Below, one piece after another: positions 49,301 through 59,828 of a stretch of 64,000 nucleotides of DNA. Position 1 is the stretch's first letter; every line of letters begins with the position of its first letter. The position numbers were made by a program, and so were the translations under genes. Source of the stretch: Neelides folsomi (taxonomy: Eukaryota > Arthropoda > Collembola > Neelipleona > Neelidae); NCBI GenBank assembly GCA_034687125.1, contig JAQGBZ010000276.1, positions 21,618 through 85,617 of the forward strand, written 5' to 3'. The notes below the pieces were generated by a model. The model did not search any database. It had not been told where the DNA came from and worked only from the letters and a program-made list of their open reading frames with translations.

Positions 49301-52102
49301 TAACTTAATAAAAGTATAAGACATGTGATTCAGCAGGATTTGATCAAATAGAGATTATAGAGAAGTTAGTCAATACTTGGATGTGAAGAATGGGAGATTA
49401 AAAAAGAATGTCTCATTTGCTCAAATTACATGTGTCTTGTCGAAGGATGTGAAGCTAATGGACTCGTTTCCTAGAAATGGCGAATGGAAAGAGTTTCACA
49501 GAATTTCTGAGCCCTTTGGCCCTATCTCGACGTGTCCTTCCGGAGGAAAGAAGGATAAAAGCCACTTATATAAAGAGCAGACACGTTCACTCAATTGGCC
49601 AAAACCTCGAAACTCCATTTGCAAAATGGGGGAATTCTATCTTGGGAAAATTGATGAGTTTTCAAAGAATCCGACCTAAATTAAATCTCTAACCAGAACT
49701 CAATCCACCTTCATTTACTTTTCCATTATTGACAAAGAACATTGATTTGCCTTTAAATACTCAAACTCATAAGTCATGTCATGATTGAATCTCTTTAAAT
49801 TCCTCATGTAAATCAATCTTTAATATAAATAGAGAATTGTAAATGGCATTTCATCTTAAATTGACTTCTATTCAAGTTGTAGTTCATTAAATCCAATTCG
49901 TGTTTGTTTTATTTATAATTAAAGGAACTACTAATTGAACAAATCCCATACATCTTCGTAATCGCAATTTTCTAATCACTTGTGTATTATATAAGTAGGT
50001 AGTTAATGTATTGGGAAATGTACTGATTGAGAAGCAAATTACAATGCTTGTTGATGAATATTTGTACTTACATAGGCACATAATGTAAAAAGTATATCAA
50101 AAAGTAATTGCAAAAAGATCAAAGACAATTTGTGGAATTGGATTATTGAATTGAAAGGCTTTTGCATGGATAGCTATAGGGCTTAATTCGGTACTGTAAT
50201 TCGATTTGTTTGATTCAACAGGGAATATCTTATGCAGTGAAATAAAAGTAGCCGAAAGGAACGAAGGGAAGAAAATTCGATTGGTTTTTAAAACGAATTT
50301 CCAAGAATTCGCAAATCCAATTTCCCTCGACTCCTAATGAAATTTTGCAGAAATTCAACTTAACATCCGCCCATTTCTCAAAATTAAGTTAGTTGGAAAT
50401 TTAGTTGGCTAAATGGAAATTCGTTGAATTAATTAAATGTTCCTTCTTTCGCTCTCAAACAGGAGAAATTCGCTGTACATGACAGAAATGCACAATTGAG
50501 CCTTTAAAAAAGTTCGTTTATCGAGTGACAACAATGACGGTTGTTTTTTACCATTTCTCGATTGTGTCTTTTCGAGTCCTTGAGTTGCAAGCACAATCGT
50601 ACAATGCAGATTTGGACTAACAATGGGGTTTTTTCCTTGCAACTCCACTTTCACGCTACTGAAATTTCTCAACTGCTCAATTCTTTGAATAATAATTAAT
50701 AAGATGAAAGGGGGAAAACAAATAAGCCTTCGCTTCTGTGGAAAAAAAACCCAAAACGCAATAATTCTTCGTAGAGTTAAAGATTAAACCTCCGAACTAA
50801 AAAAGGATTTTTACATTTCATATTCCATATAAAAGCACTGACGTAAAAATATCCATATAATATTACATGAAAAATAATAATAATGGTTTATAAATAAAAC
50901 TACGTGTAAAATACGTAATAAATATTATAATATAACAAAAAAGCGGCGAACTTTTTACCCCCAAAATATAAAAGAAGTGTTTGAAGAAGTCACACGTTGA
51001 GTTTCGTTTTCAATCGAATGGGGGATTTCGTGGTAGGCTCTCTGGGAAGAATTTTGGGAAGTGGGTAAATGAGTCAATAGGATTCCTTTGACTCTCCATT
51101 TCCATTCTTTTTCTTCTTTTGATGTTCCACCAAAAGGCCGTCGAAACTTCACCACCCACCGCAATCTCAATTCACTTCGAAGAAATCTAAAACTTCTTCG
51201 AAATCAAATACGAATAAAACCCATCGACTAATCAACAATTTACATTATTAGTCATAGTCATAATTAAATATGTTAAGATCTAATCGTACTTGATATTAGA
51301 AGAATATTTATTATCGTTCATTCCATATTATGAGGAATTCAACTTTGAGAAAAACAATGTAACAGAATCTTCAATTAATATAATCATTCCAGAGAATTCA
51401 TGTATTATTAATATTTACAACAGTATCTATACTCCAATTTGTTTAACATACTTACGCGTTCAATCACCTCTTCATCTTTGATGATAAATACATAATTCAT
51501 TATTCTTTAACAACTTCTTACATCCATTTTATATCTTACTTGTGAGACAGCATGCTAAACTAAATTTTTAACACTTTTCTGGGAATTTTGGGTTAATGAT
51601 AAATATGAGTATAAGCACTGAATAATAGTAATTCGAGATTAGCAATTAAATTCATCGTTAAATCCTACGTAGCAGGATTATATTTCCCAAGAATTTACAC
51701 TAATCGTAAACTTTTTTTATATTATGCTATTGGGAGATCTTGGTGCACCAGTACATTATAAAATTATTGAATATAAGCAACTACAACTTTGTACTTAATA
51801 GAAGCTGCATGAACACAATATTGTAGTAATGACAGTGGAGGGATATTGAGGAACAGATCATTGCATTATACGGAATTATACCCAACCCAGCCATTCACCT
51901 ACTATTAACTATAAATAATACAAAAATGGGTTCATTTGTAATACATTGGAACTGTAGTTAGTGGAAGCATGTAATGGATAGGAAAGTGGGATGATCTGAA
52001 AGTATGCTGTGTGAGATAGTAACTAAACATAATGTTAGGTTGGACGAGAGGAGCGTGTTAAAGTAGGGAGATAATGCATTAGGGGCTCTTGGGTTCGCTC
52101 AA
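43375..52102. other. Gene-poor 8.7 kb stretch
   Basis: Very AT-rich DNA with islands of higher G+C near 45220-45450, 47150-47550 and 48600-49000. No recognisable protein. The best open frame is minus 48093-48503, listed separately. Two TTCNNNGAA motifs near 51176-51202 may belong to the SOCS control region. No repeats of note were seen. Confidence 0.4.
48093..48503 (-). CDS. Hypothetical 136-residue open frame, doubtful
   Basis: Open frame with one hydrophobic segment (SLYVWSISLNVVVCLVAVAY) near residue 85 and a basic start (MARGQMGRF). No family is recognised and frames of this length occur by chance in DNA of this composition. It could be a single-exon lineage-specific membrane protein or noise. 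Confidence 0.2.
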   Translation of the reverse strand: MARGQMGRFLEDQRGGPSQKSAIQIHIGNTCYYISPIPTTRPFKGTFLQNLAWDSQVNGMTTGLCIRPNPYIQDASSLYVWSISLNVVVCLVAVAYDILQLSTYIYFYNAVYETTNRVTLDVWIYRLHRNFSLWRK

Positions 52103-52138
52103 TTCTGAGAAATGAGCGAGAGCCAACAGTTCCTCGAA
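52103..52138. promoter_or_regulatory. Paired STAT-type (TTCNNNGAA) motifs upstream of SOCS gene
   Basis: TTCTGAGAA at 52103-52111 and TTCCTCGAA at 52130-52138, 27 bp start to start, about 310-345 bp before the SOCS start codon. Invertebrate STAT binds TTCNNNGAA, and SOCS genes are classical STAT targets in a negative feedback loop. Use in this animal is inference. Confidence 0.5.
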
Positions 52139-52448
52139 ATCTGACGTTGTGCGTTAGAGGCATAGAGAAGCAAACGCGGAGGAAGGTCGACTTCAGTACA
52201 GAGCTACAACTCGACCAGGCCACATCATCGCAATCCTTTTACCCCATGCCAAAGACACGTTCACATCCAATACAGTTAACATATATAGATAGACAGTTTA
52301 CTGAGTAAACCATATGATAATATATTAGGGAATATATTAGGAGTTATTAAATATTGAGTATTGTTAAAAGTGAAGTTTTTTTTAATTAAAGCCGGTGAGA
52401 TTTGAGATTTATTCAAAATACACAACCATTGGGAAGAAAACGGAAATA

Positions 52449-55281
52449 ATGCGGAATGTGCTGCTGGAAAGCGGCGGGAGTTTCCGAGAGTGCAAGTACA
52501 ACGGGGAGAAGCGAGAAGTGTCCAAATACATCGAGTATGAAGAATGGGCCGAAGAGGAGGAAGACGTGGAAAGAGTGGAATATGATTTAAATCACGTTCA
52601 GCCCAAAAGGAATCGGATTTTGAGCTCAGGTGGGTCAGTCCAAGTGGCCGCTTGCATGTTTCACATTGAGTCCGACATCTTCGTGAGTCTCAGCATTCAA
52701 AAGGATCTCAAGCTCCCCTCCGTCCACCTCAACATTTCTCTCAAAGTGGAGAAGAAGTGGACTGACGACGACGACTGCAAAATCCTCACGAGGAATTTGG
52801 ATCTCTTAAAAGCCTCTAATTGGTACCACGGGAGCATCTCTTGGGATGTGAGTCATTTTTTTAAATTCACTTGTCCTCAATTCTCTTTCATAGAATTTAC
52901 CTTATGACATAACCATAGAATTTACCTCATGACATAACTCTTGCATAATGAAATACCTCAGTGAAACAAAGTAGTTTTTTAAAGTTAGTTAGATTTAATA
53001 TGCGTTCTTTCTTAGAAGGGCTTATTGAGAGTTAGTGGTAATGAGCATGATGGAATTTATTGTCAGTAAAGTTTTTATCTATTGGATTTACAAGTAATTG
53101 TACGGCGTAAGTAAATGTAGGCGACTCATCTTAAGGATTTCCCGTCCTCCCCCAAGAGTTCCTCCCATTGAATGTTAGAATGAAAAATAAATTGGGGTTT
53201 CCTCTTAAGCCTCCTCGTGTTTCTTGGCCCATGTAATTGGATTGAAAGGAGATGGTTAGGAAGCTTATGATGTTATGATGCTCGGAAAGTTGAAATATTA
53301 AATAGGATATTGTAAGGAAGCAAATGAAACTTATTACAGCTAATGACGCCAGATTGTTAAAAGTTAGAGGATGAAAAGGAGTTTAACAACTTCAAGGAAA
53401 TCGACGGAACTCTGACGTACGTACTTTGAGCATTTGAGACTTCAGGGATAGAACTACACAACAACAAAGATCCTTCTCGTATAATTTTAATACCATTAAA
53501 TATCACACCTTGTTTTCTCAACTTTCTTGAGTTAAACTTTCAAGAAATTACAAATGCGACTTTAGATCCCATATTATCAGAATTGAAAAATCATTTAACC
53601 ATACATAACACGTCTGCGACTTTTAATACTTATAGTAATTGACGGTGGAAATGACGATGGAATTTTTATTCATTTGCGTCTCCTCATGACTAACGACAAC
53701 TAATGATTCAGCTCCTATATGGGATAATGAAGGGTTTGGCTTTGGTGTGTGTGAATGAGATGGGAGTCGTCGGCGTTTCATGAAAACACCAATATCCCAT
53801 TTATACCGGACAAAGAATTCTATGAGCTTATTTTGAAAGATGAGAAGGCAAATATGAAAAATGTAAAAACGGCCCTTTCTTTCTTTAGAGGGAGAAAAAA
53901 GGGCCTTGAGAGCCTTGGAACGTCCGAGGAAGACTCGGGCAATCTATCCCTCAGGATTATGTACAGATACCTACGTGGGTTCAATGAGGATGAGACGATC
54001 CTTTATAATCTTCTGTTTCTAGGAAGTCGAGTGACTCCTCCAATCTCCGCCCAAAGTTCCGAGTAGGAATCGCAGCAGAGTCATCATCACCTTATTAATG
54101 ATACCAATTATTAAATTCCATCATTTCCATCCTTTTTTCCTTAGGCATTTTTTACATTCCCTTAAGGGCTACTCACGAAAAGTAATTAGGCGTTTAAGGG
54201 TTGCATATCTCTAATTTTCTCTTTCTTTTAATAAGACTTTCAACTATAAAGCAACATTGTACTTTAAATAACTTTAATAATACTGTATTTAAAATAAAAA
54301 TTTTAATAATTATTTATTTTATTAAAATTCTTGATTTATTTTCAGGTTTCAGCCAAATTACTAAATGGAACAAAGCAGGGAACGTTTTTATTGAGAGATT
54401 CATCCGACGCCCGGTTTCTCTATACCTTGAGCGTCCAAACACTTCGCGGTCCCACGTCAATCCGCATTGCTTACCACGCAGGAAAATTCAAATTAGACGG
54501 GAGCGAACGAGAAGGACGCCCTTTGCCAAAATTTGACAATGTCATTGAGCTCGTTCAATTCTACATGGAAAACGGCGGGAAGAAGGGACAGGTATAAATG
54601 ATTTAATCCGCCTTCAATTAATAAAATAATGGAGATTTCCAAGAGGAGATGCGAGCAAATTGAATCAGGGAAAGAATAGAAGGGAGATGAGGTAGGTAGA
54701 AATAAATGAGCAGAATTACCAAGCATTTTATTCAACATCCGTGAATAATGGGGGTTAATTAAAGTGTGAGTTCATACGAGGAACTCCCTTTACCATTATT
54801 CATCAATTCTCCTCAGCAGGGGAGATTAAAGGTGTGGGGGTTCAAGATTGAATCATATTTATTATGACCGACATATTTGATTGTTTTCACTTGCTGCAGC
54901 CGGTCACAAACAACAGGATTTGACCAAGGATATTAAAAACAGTGTATGGATTTGTACATTAGGGGTTCAGTTAGTGTAGTGTTTGAATCACCGTTAGAAA
55001 GCTGTTTGTGATGTTTAAATCAATAAAATATTAATCATTTCTTTTCTTTGACTCAATAGGTGTGGTTGGACTCAGCAGGAAGGCTTTATTCCCCAGCGAG
55101 TCTCAGTGAGCCCAGACGGGCGGGAGTTGGGTCTCTTCAACATGCCGCTCGGATTGCTTTCAACCGGGAGAAACAAACCTTGGAAAATCTTCCGCCTCCC
55201 CTCATTCCACCACCAGTGAGTGAGGAACGACTTCCGCCATTTATCCAAACGTTCCTTGATGATTATACCTATCCTGTTTGA
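52449..55281 (+). CDS. SOCS2: Suppressor of cytokine signalling, CIS/SOCS2-like (SH2 + SOCS box)
   Basis: Negative-feedback regulator of JAK/STAT signalling: the SH2 domain binds phosphotyrosine and the SOCS box recruits Elongin B/C and Cullin-5 for ubiquitination. Three phase-0 exons (52449-52847, 54346-54591, 55060-55281) give 288 residues. The SH2 runs from about residue 120 (NWYHGSISWD, VSAKLLNGTKQGTFLLRDSS with the phosphate-binding Arg150, LYTLSVQTLRGPTSIRI) to about 225. The SOCS box lies at about 239-288 (VGSLQHAARIAF, LPPP, FIQTFLDDYTYPV). The spacing GTFL.RDSS...GPT..RI is closest to CIS/SOCS2 rather than SOCS5-7. The N-terminal ~120 residues are longer and more acidic than in vertebrate SOCS2. 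ATG 52449 is chosen as the first in the open frame. The 1.5 kb first intron holds a 103-codon open frame. Confidence 0.88.
52848..54345. other. SOCS intron 1
   Basis: Phase-0 intron of 1.5 kb splitting the SH2 domain after GSISWD. It contains one plus-strand open frame of 103 codons (53755-54066, listed under findings) but no recognised gene. Confidence 0.6.
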
Positions 55282-56918
55282 CCCCTTGAGGATTCTTCTG
55301 ATGATCAAAATACTCCAAATAGAAAAACTCATTCTAGATCGTGTCAAACGGTTTTTTAAATATTGTGTTTGTAACCTCATAGCTTTACTCCAATAGTGCG
55401 AGTTGTAGTCAACTTATTAATAATAATTAATACGTTTCGCTTTTCACTTTACGGATCACATTGAATAATCCAAGATTATTGATAATTTTACCATTAATTA
55501 ATAACCAATTTATGATGACTTTATATGTTATTCATACTTCATTTTCCAAATGTCTATTACAATATTTGTTAATATATTTTGTTAAATAATGTAACTTTAA
55601 GTAAAATTATCTTGAATTGAAATTCAAGCAAATAATATGAAATAAGAAAATGGAAGCAAAGAACTGACAATGAGTTTCAGTTGAAAGAGTTAACTATAAT
55701 ATTTACCTAAACTTATGCATTTATTAATTATTTTTAGCTAAAATGCAAAACTTCACAATGTCACATTTACTTATCTCATCCTATATTTATTATATACTTA
55801 AATATAAGAGATAATTTATCCGTTATTGTTTTTATTTAATGATTTAAAATATTCTTAATTTATTCAATCAATTAAATGTAATGTTATTGTTAACGAATAA
55901 GTAAATTTTACTTTACATATAAACTTTTAGTCAATTTCACGTTTACTCTCTACTCTCCTATTAAAGATTAACTGATTAAATATTAAATATATATATATGA
56001 AATACGGCTATATATTTTTTATTCTTAATTTAAGCTTTACAGTATTACCAACAATTCAAAAGTCACCATATTTATGCGAATGGTGACTGAATTTCCTTTT
56101 TGTAATTTAATATGCGATTATTAAAATATGAAGAATCACTGGAGACGTTTTCCTACAGAAGAAACGTAGAAAGAATAAAAAATAAATGCTAAATGTTGAT
56201 TTAAACATTCAATTTTCATCTTCATTCTCTCACTGATTGTTCAAACTCATCTCCGTCGATTCATCATTGGATTCATTTGCATTGTGCAGAGCTGGTAAAT
56301 GGCATGACCAATTTACCAACCTCAACCATGTGGATTGTCATGTTGAAGCCGCAGAGGGTTTAAATAAGTGTAGGATGATGAGGATTGATGAAGGAGTTGA
56401 TTGGAGATGCGATTAGACTCACCATCTTCCAAGAATCCCTTCTGCGCCTCTCACGACAATCTCTCCTAATTACTTCTCAAAAGAAGGGTCGTTAAAGAGA
56501 AGCTCAACTCTCAGACTCACCAGTTTCCTCGCCGGTTCCTCAGAATGGGACTATTAGAAAGGTAATAGTTCTGCGTATAATGTGCTCAAGTCATTTAATT
56601 AGCTTTAATGCTTTAAACCACTTGGAACTTTATAACCCAATGTTTATTACTACTAATGTTTATTACTACTTACATGCAGTTAAATACATACAAGTAGGAG
56701 TAGAGCCGCATATGTTATATTACGTTATGCTTTCTCATCCCAATAAATGTAAAGATAGAATGCACTTAAATTTTAATGTCGTTTATTTTGCAAGGCAGTC
56801 ATTTGAAAGTTGCAGTTAACTTTATTATCCTTTGCTTATTTTTATTAACTTTTATCGTCCATAATTAAATTTTAGCAGAAGGCTTGATATTGTTACTTTG
56901 TAGTAAAAATAGAGTAAA
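55282..56918. other. Intergenic, AT-rich, no gene seen
   Basis: Holds the SOCS 3' region and the upstream DNA of the His-rich peptide gene. A short (AT)n run lies near 55988-55998 and a G+C-richer patch at about 56240-56560. No convincing coding exon; a 79-codon frame at 56580-56819 has no recognisable feature. Confidence 0.45.
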
Positions 56919-57294
56919 ATGGGTATCATCCCAATTCTTATTTGCATCTCACTCCGTAAGAGTTTCCAATATCTAAATTTTTAGCAAAATTGGTAAATGA
57001 ATAAAAATTAATTCAATATTTTGACAAGTGATGAGCGTTGAAGGAATTTCTCATCCTCGTGGACATTCACATCCACACCAACACCATGTCATAAGAAATC
57101 AGAAAGTTCATCCACCACAATGGCATCATTTTGGAAGACATCAAGTTCCAGTCCGACACTTTAACCCGGTTCAACGACAACAACACAAACAAGAACACGC
57201 TTCACCTATGCAAACCAACGTTGCTGGAAAGGGTGGAGAACAAAATCCAATTAATCCGCAAAATACACAACAGTCTCAACAAGGATCCGCATAA
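56919..57294 (+). CDS. Small secreted His/Gln-rich peptide (new family), copy A
   Basis: Two exons (56919-56955, 57029-57294), intron phase 1, give 100 residues. The signal peptide is split by the intron: MGIIPILICISL then LMSVEG. The mature part is rich in His, Gln, Pro and Asn (HSHPHQHH, HPPQWHHFGRH, NPQNTQQSQQGSA) with no cysteine. About 14 His residues suggest zinc or copper binding, or a His-rich antimicrobial or cuticular peptide; neither is shown. The acceptor TTTGACAAG followed by TGATGA almost matches that of the neighbouring peptide gene, which also has a phase-1 intron inside its signal peptide. No family is recognised. Confidence 0.6.
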
Positions 57295-57521
57295 CACTCA
57301 TAAGGCTCAAGATTGACGTTAATAAATTGTGAAATTTTAATTTTGCTTATCGCATATTAAATAACATTTAATAACACTTTCATTTATTTACTTTCCAATT
57401 AAAGGGTACATTACATATTTAAATATATAACTAAATTACTTATCTTGATCGTAAAAATAAGATAATGGTATACGCGCGAATTAATTTAAGTATTAATTTA
57501 AGAAAGCACATAGAGTACATT

Positions 57522-57528
57522 TATAAAA
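57522..57528 (+). promoter_or_regulatory. Candidate TATA box of peptide gene B
   Basis: TATAAAA about 65 bp before the ATG of the second small peptide gene; a start about 30 bp downstream would leave a leader of about 40 bases. No clear initiator was identified. Confidence 0.35.
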
Positions 57529-57592
57529 TTTAATGAAAACAGTTTGATTGTTTGCCAATATCTACTTCTACTACATTGAACATCGGTGAAAA

Positions 57593-57869
57593 ATGAAGTT
57601 TTTTCAATTTGTGTTCTTTGTTTTCATTTGTATTTTAACAGGTAAATTATTTTAAAAAATTAACATTTCTAATAATAATTCTTAATTTTAATAGTTAGTT
57701 TAATATCAATTCACCGAAGTGATTCTATTGTATTATTTGGGTTTGACAAGTTATGACAATGGTCGCTAATGGGAAGCATAGGAGGACCACGACCACGAGT
57801 CCGATGCAACCGGGAATTATTGAAAGCTCTGGTCTTGGTGCATTTATACGGTCATTACTCAAAAAATGA
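57593..57869 (+). CDS. Very small secreted cationic peptide (new family), copy B
   Basis: Two exons (57593-57641, 57751-57869), intron phase 1, give 55 residues, too short for ordinary gene callers. The signal peptide is MKFFQFVFFVFICILT plus VMTMVANG, with likely cleavage after about residue 24. The mature peptide is about 31 residues: a basic/Thr-rich head (KHRRTTTTSP) and a tail (GLGAFIRSLLKK) that could form a short amphipathic cationic helix. It has no cysteines. It lies 298 bp downstream of peptide gene A, on the same strand, with the same gene structure. It could be an antimicrobial peptide or a signalling peptide; neither is proven. Confidence 0.55.
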
Positions 57870-58241
57870 ACAATTTTCAACAACTCAACTCGGAATTCAC
57901 TAAAATGAACACAATCTTATCACCTAATACATATTATTAACTAAAAATAGTATTAGGTATGTGTGTTAATACTTTAATATATTCATTAGACTTTAAGTGA
58001 CGTTTTGTTACACGAATAAATTTTAAATAAGCATTGCAATTTGGTGAGATTTATTTCATTCACTCACTTCATTTATTTTTTTATATAGGTACCTTGCATA
58101 TAAAATAATATCACCTTACAATTACGATTTTCTCAGAACTTGGATTGAAAATTTGGAACTTTCACTCAAGTCATTTTCAATGAGACAATGATACTGAATG
58201 TCCCTGGGAGCATATCCACAAAACCATGTTAACTTTGTTAC

Positions 58242-58362
58242 GTGACAAATCTGTCATGGATTTCATTTTTATGCATATTTTGTCGTGACAATTTTGGCGT
58301 GTTAATTCGGCATAACAAAGGTGTGACAAAATTGTCATTCTCATTTTCTCGTGTCAAATTGT
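58242..58362. promoter_or_regulatory. Cluster of TGACA/TGTCA motifs before the Myb/SANT gene
   Basis: Within about 120 bp directly upstream of the ATG at 58392 are GTGACAAAT...TGTCA (58242-58256), TGTCGTGACA (58281-58290), TGACAA-AA-TTGTCA (58324-58337) and GTGTCA...GTGTCACA (58351-58367). Several are inverted pairs. Such clusters can be binding sites for the Myb-like protein next door or the subterminal region of a transposon. Confidence 0.4.
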
Positions 58363-58391
58363 GTCACATTTTATATCTTAAATTGATTACA

Positions 58392-59210
58392 ATGTCTACG
58401 ATTAATTCTCAATCAATTTTGATTGAGAAAAAAAAGCCAACTTGTGGCGTGAAGAAAAGAAAGCCCTTGGTACAACCGAATTCCCAAATCAACGACGATA
58501 AGTGTGGAGGTCGTGCAAAAAATTGGACAAAAGATGAAAATCTGCTTCTTGTTGCACTTGTTATGTTCCGTTTTATTTGGACTCCATTCATTACAAGTGA
58601 CTGAGAAGGCCAAAAAGGAAAAATGGTTGGAAATCACAAATAAGGTAATGTTTTTAGTTGAATATTTAATCATTTGAAACAATACAATTCATATAATATT
58701 TTACTAAATGTTACAGACATCTTATTACAGATGAATGCATTCTCCACAAACAGAAGAAACGTAGAAGGGATCCGAGAACATTTTCGCTCAATTAAATTAA
58801 GGACCAAAGCAAAGGCTGCTGAAATTATGAAAATAAAAAGACAAACAGGACATGGAGGCGATTCACTTCCAGAGCTTGACCAAATTGAGGAAATTTTCCT
58901 AAGCTTAGATCTTTGGGAGAAAAAGATAATAAAAGGAGAAGGCTTGGCTTGGGTCAATGGAATAGAAGGAGGGATTGATTCGTCTCAACAGCAGAATTCT
59001 CAAGTAATTGGGATTGATACTCCTCTACAATGTCAGGAAGAGAAAGCCGAAGAGAAAGTTGAAGAATTCAAGCCCAAAAGAAAATTATCTTCATCGGATC
59101 TTCTCTTGGATATTCAAAAGGAAATTCTTGATGAGCAAAAGAAGCAAAGATTGGCACTTGAAAAGATTTCTGACACATTAATTGCTTGGGTTGATGTGTT
59201 GAAAAAATAG
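58392..59210 (+). pseudogene. Myb/SANT-like DNA-binding protein with an apparent 1-base frame break
   Basis: Two exons (58392-58644, 58731-59210), phase 0, give about 243 residues if one base is skipped. Exon 1 begins MSTINSQSILIEKKKPTCGV and reaches the SANT-like helix GRAKNWTKDENLLLVALV. Just after it, near 58565-58575, the homologous reading moves to the +1 frame, LFGLHSLQVTEKAKKEKWLE, which runs cleanly into the donor. Exon 2 continues MNAFSTNRRNVEGIREHFRS with KLRTKAKAAEIMKIKRQTGHG, then an acidic linker and a C-terminal coiled coil (LLDIQKEILDEQKKQRLALE). The layout matches the Myb_DNA-bind_5/zeste-like group, many of which derive from Harbinger-type transposons. Unbroken, the frame stops after TPFITSD at 58604. 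Either a recent pseudogene or a base error in the sequence. Confidence 0.6.
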
Positions 59211-59371
59211 TTTTAATCTTAAAAGTTCAATTATTGTTCTTATTATAATAAATTCTTATTGTGTAAAATAAATTTGTTGATAATTTCACATTAAACTCTA
59301 GCTGTTTAATATATTAATAATTCTATTATTTTTTTTCACCTTTTAATCTTTAAATTCACTGTCACAGAATT

Positions 59372-59455
59372 GATTAAACACTATTTAAGCACTAGTTAAT
59401 CATAATAAGCACTGATTAAACATTATTTAAGCACTGGTTAATCATAATAAGCATA
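59372..59455. repeat. Tandem duplication, period 42 bp, two copies
   Basis: Copies at 59372-59413 and 59414-59455 are nearly identical, with a few substitutions such as CACTATTT/CATTATTT and ACTAG/ACTGG. They are non-coding, between the Myb/SANT gene and CK1. Confidence 0.85.
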
Positions 59456-59828
59456 CGTGAACATGAACCTGCGCTCAATTATCATTTTCGCCATCTTGAA
59501 ATTGAGGAGAATGAAAACGTTTAGAGGGAAACAATAAAAAGTATAGACTACTAAAATATTTTTTGGAAATCAATTGAGTTGAGTTTCGCTCTCTCCGAAA
59601 TGTCGTATAATTAATGAACCATATTGGATTCAACACTTTGTTTATATACTTTAGTGAATAATTAAAAAGTCCGCTGTTCCCTATTCGAATCATACGTGAG
59701 TGTTTTAATATTTCACAATATTGCTTATTAATTTCCCATTTAAAACTTAAAAGTTTAGAATAATATATATTTATAATATTTACTTGCATATTTTTATATT
59801 AAATTATCATAGCCCATAATTCAAGAAT

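Noticed and set aside
49377-49692. Two overlapping plus-strand frames of 71 and 100 codons
   Set aside because: No domain, no signal peptide, and length within chance expectation.
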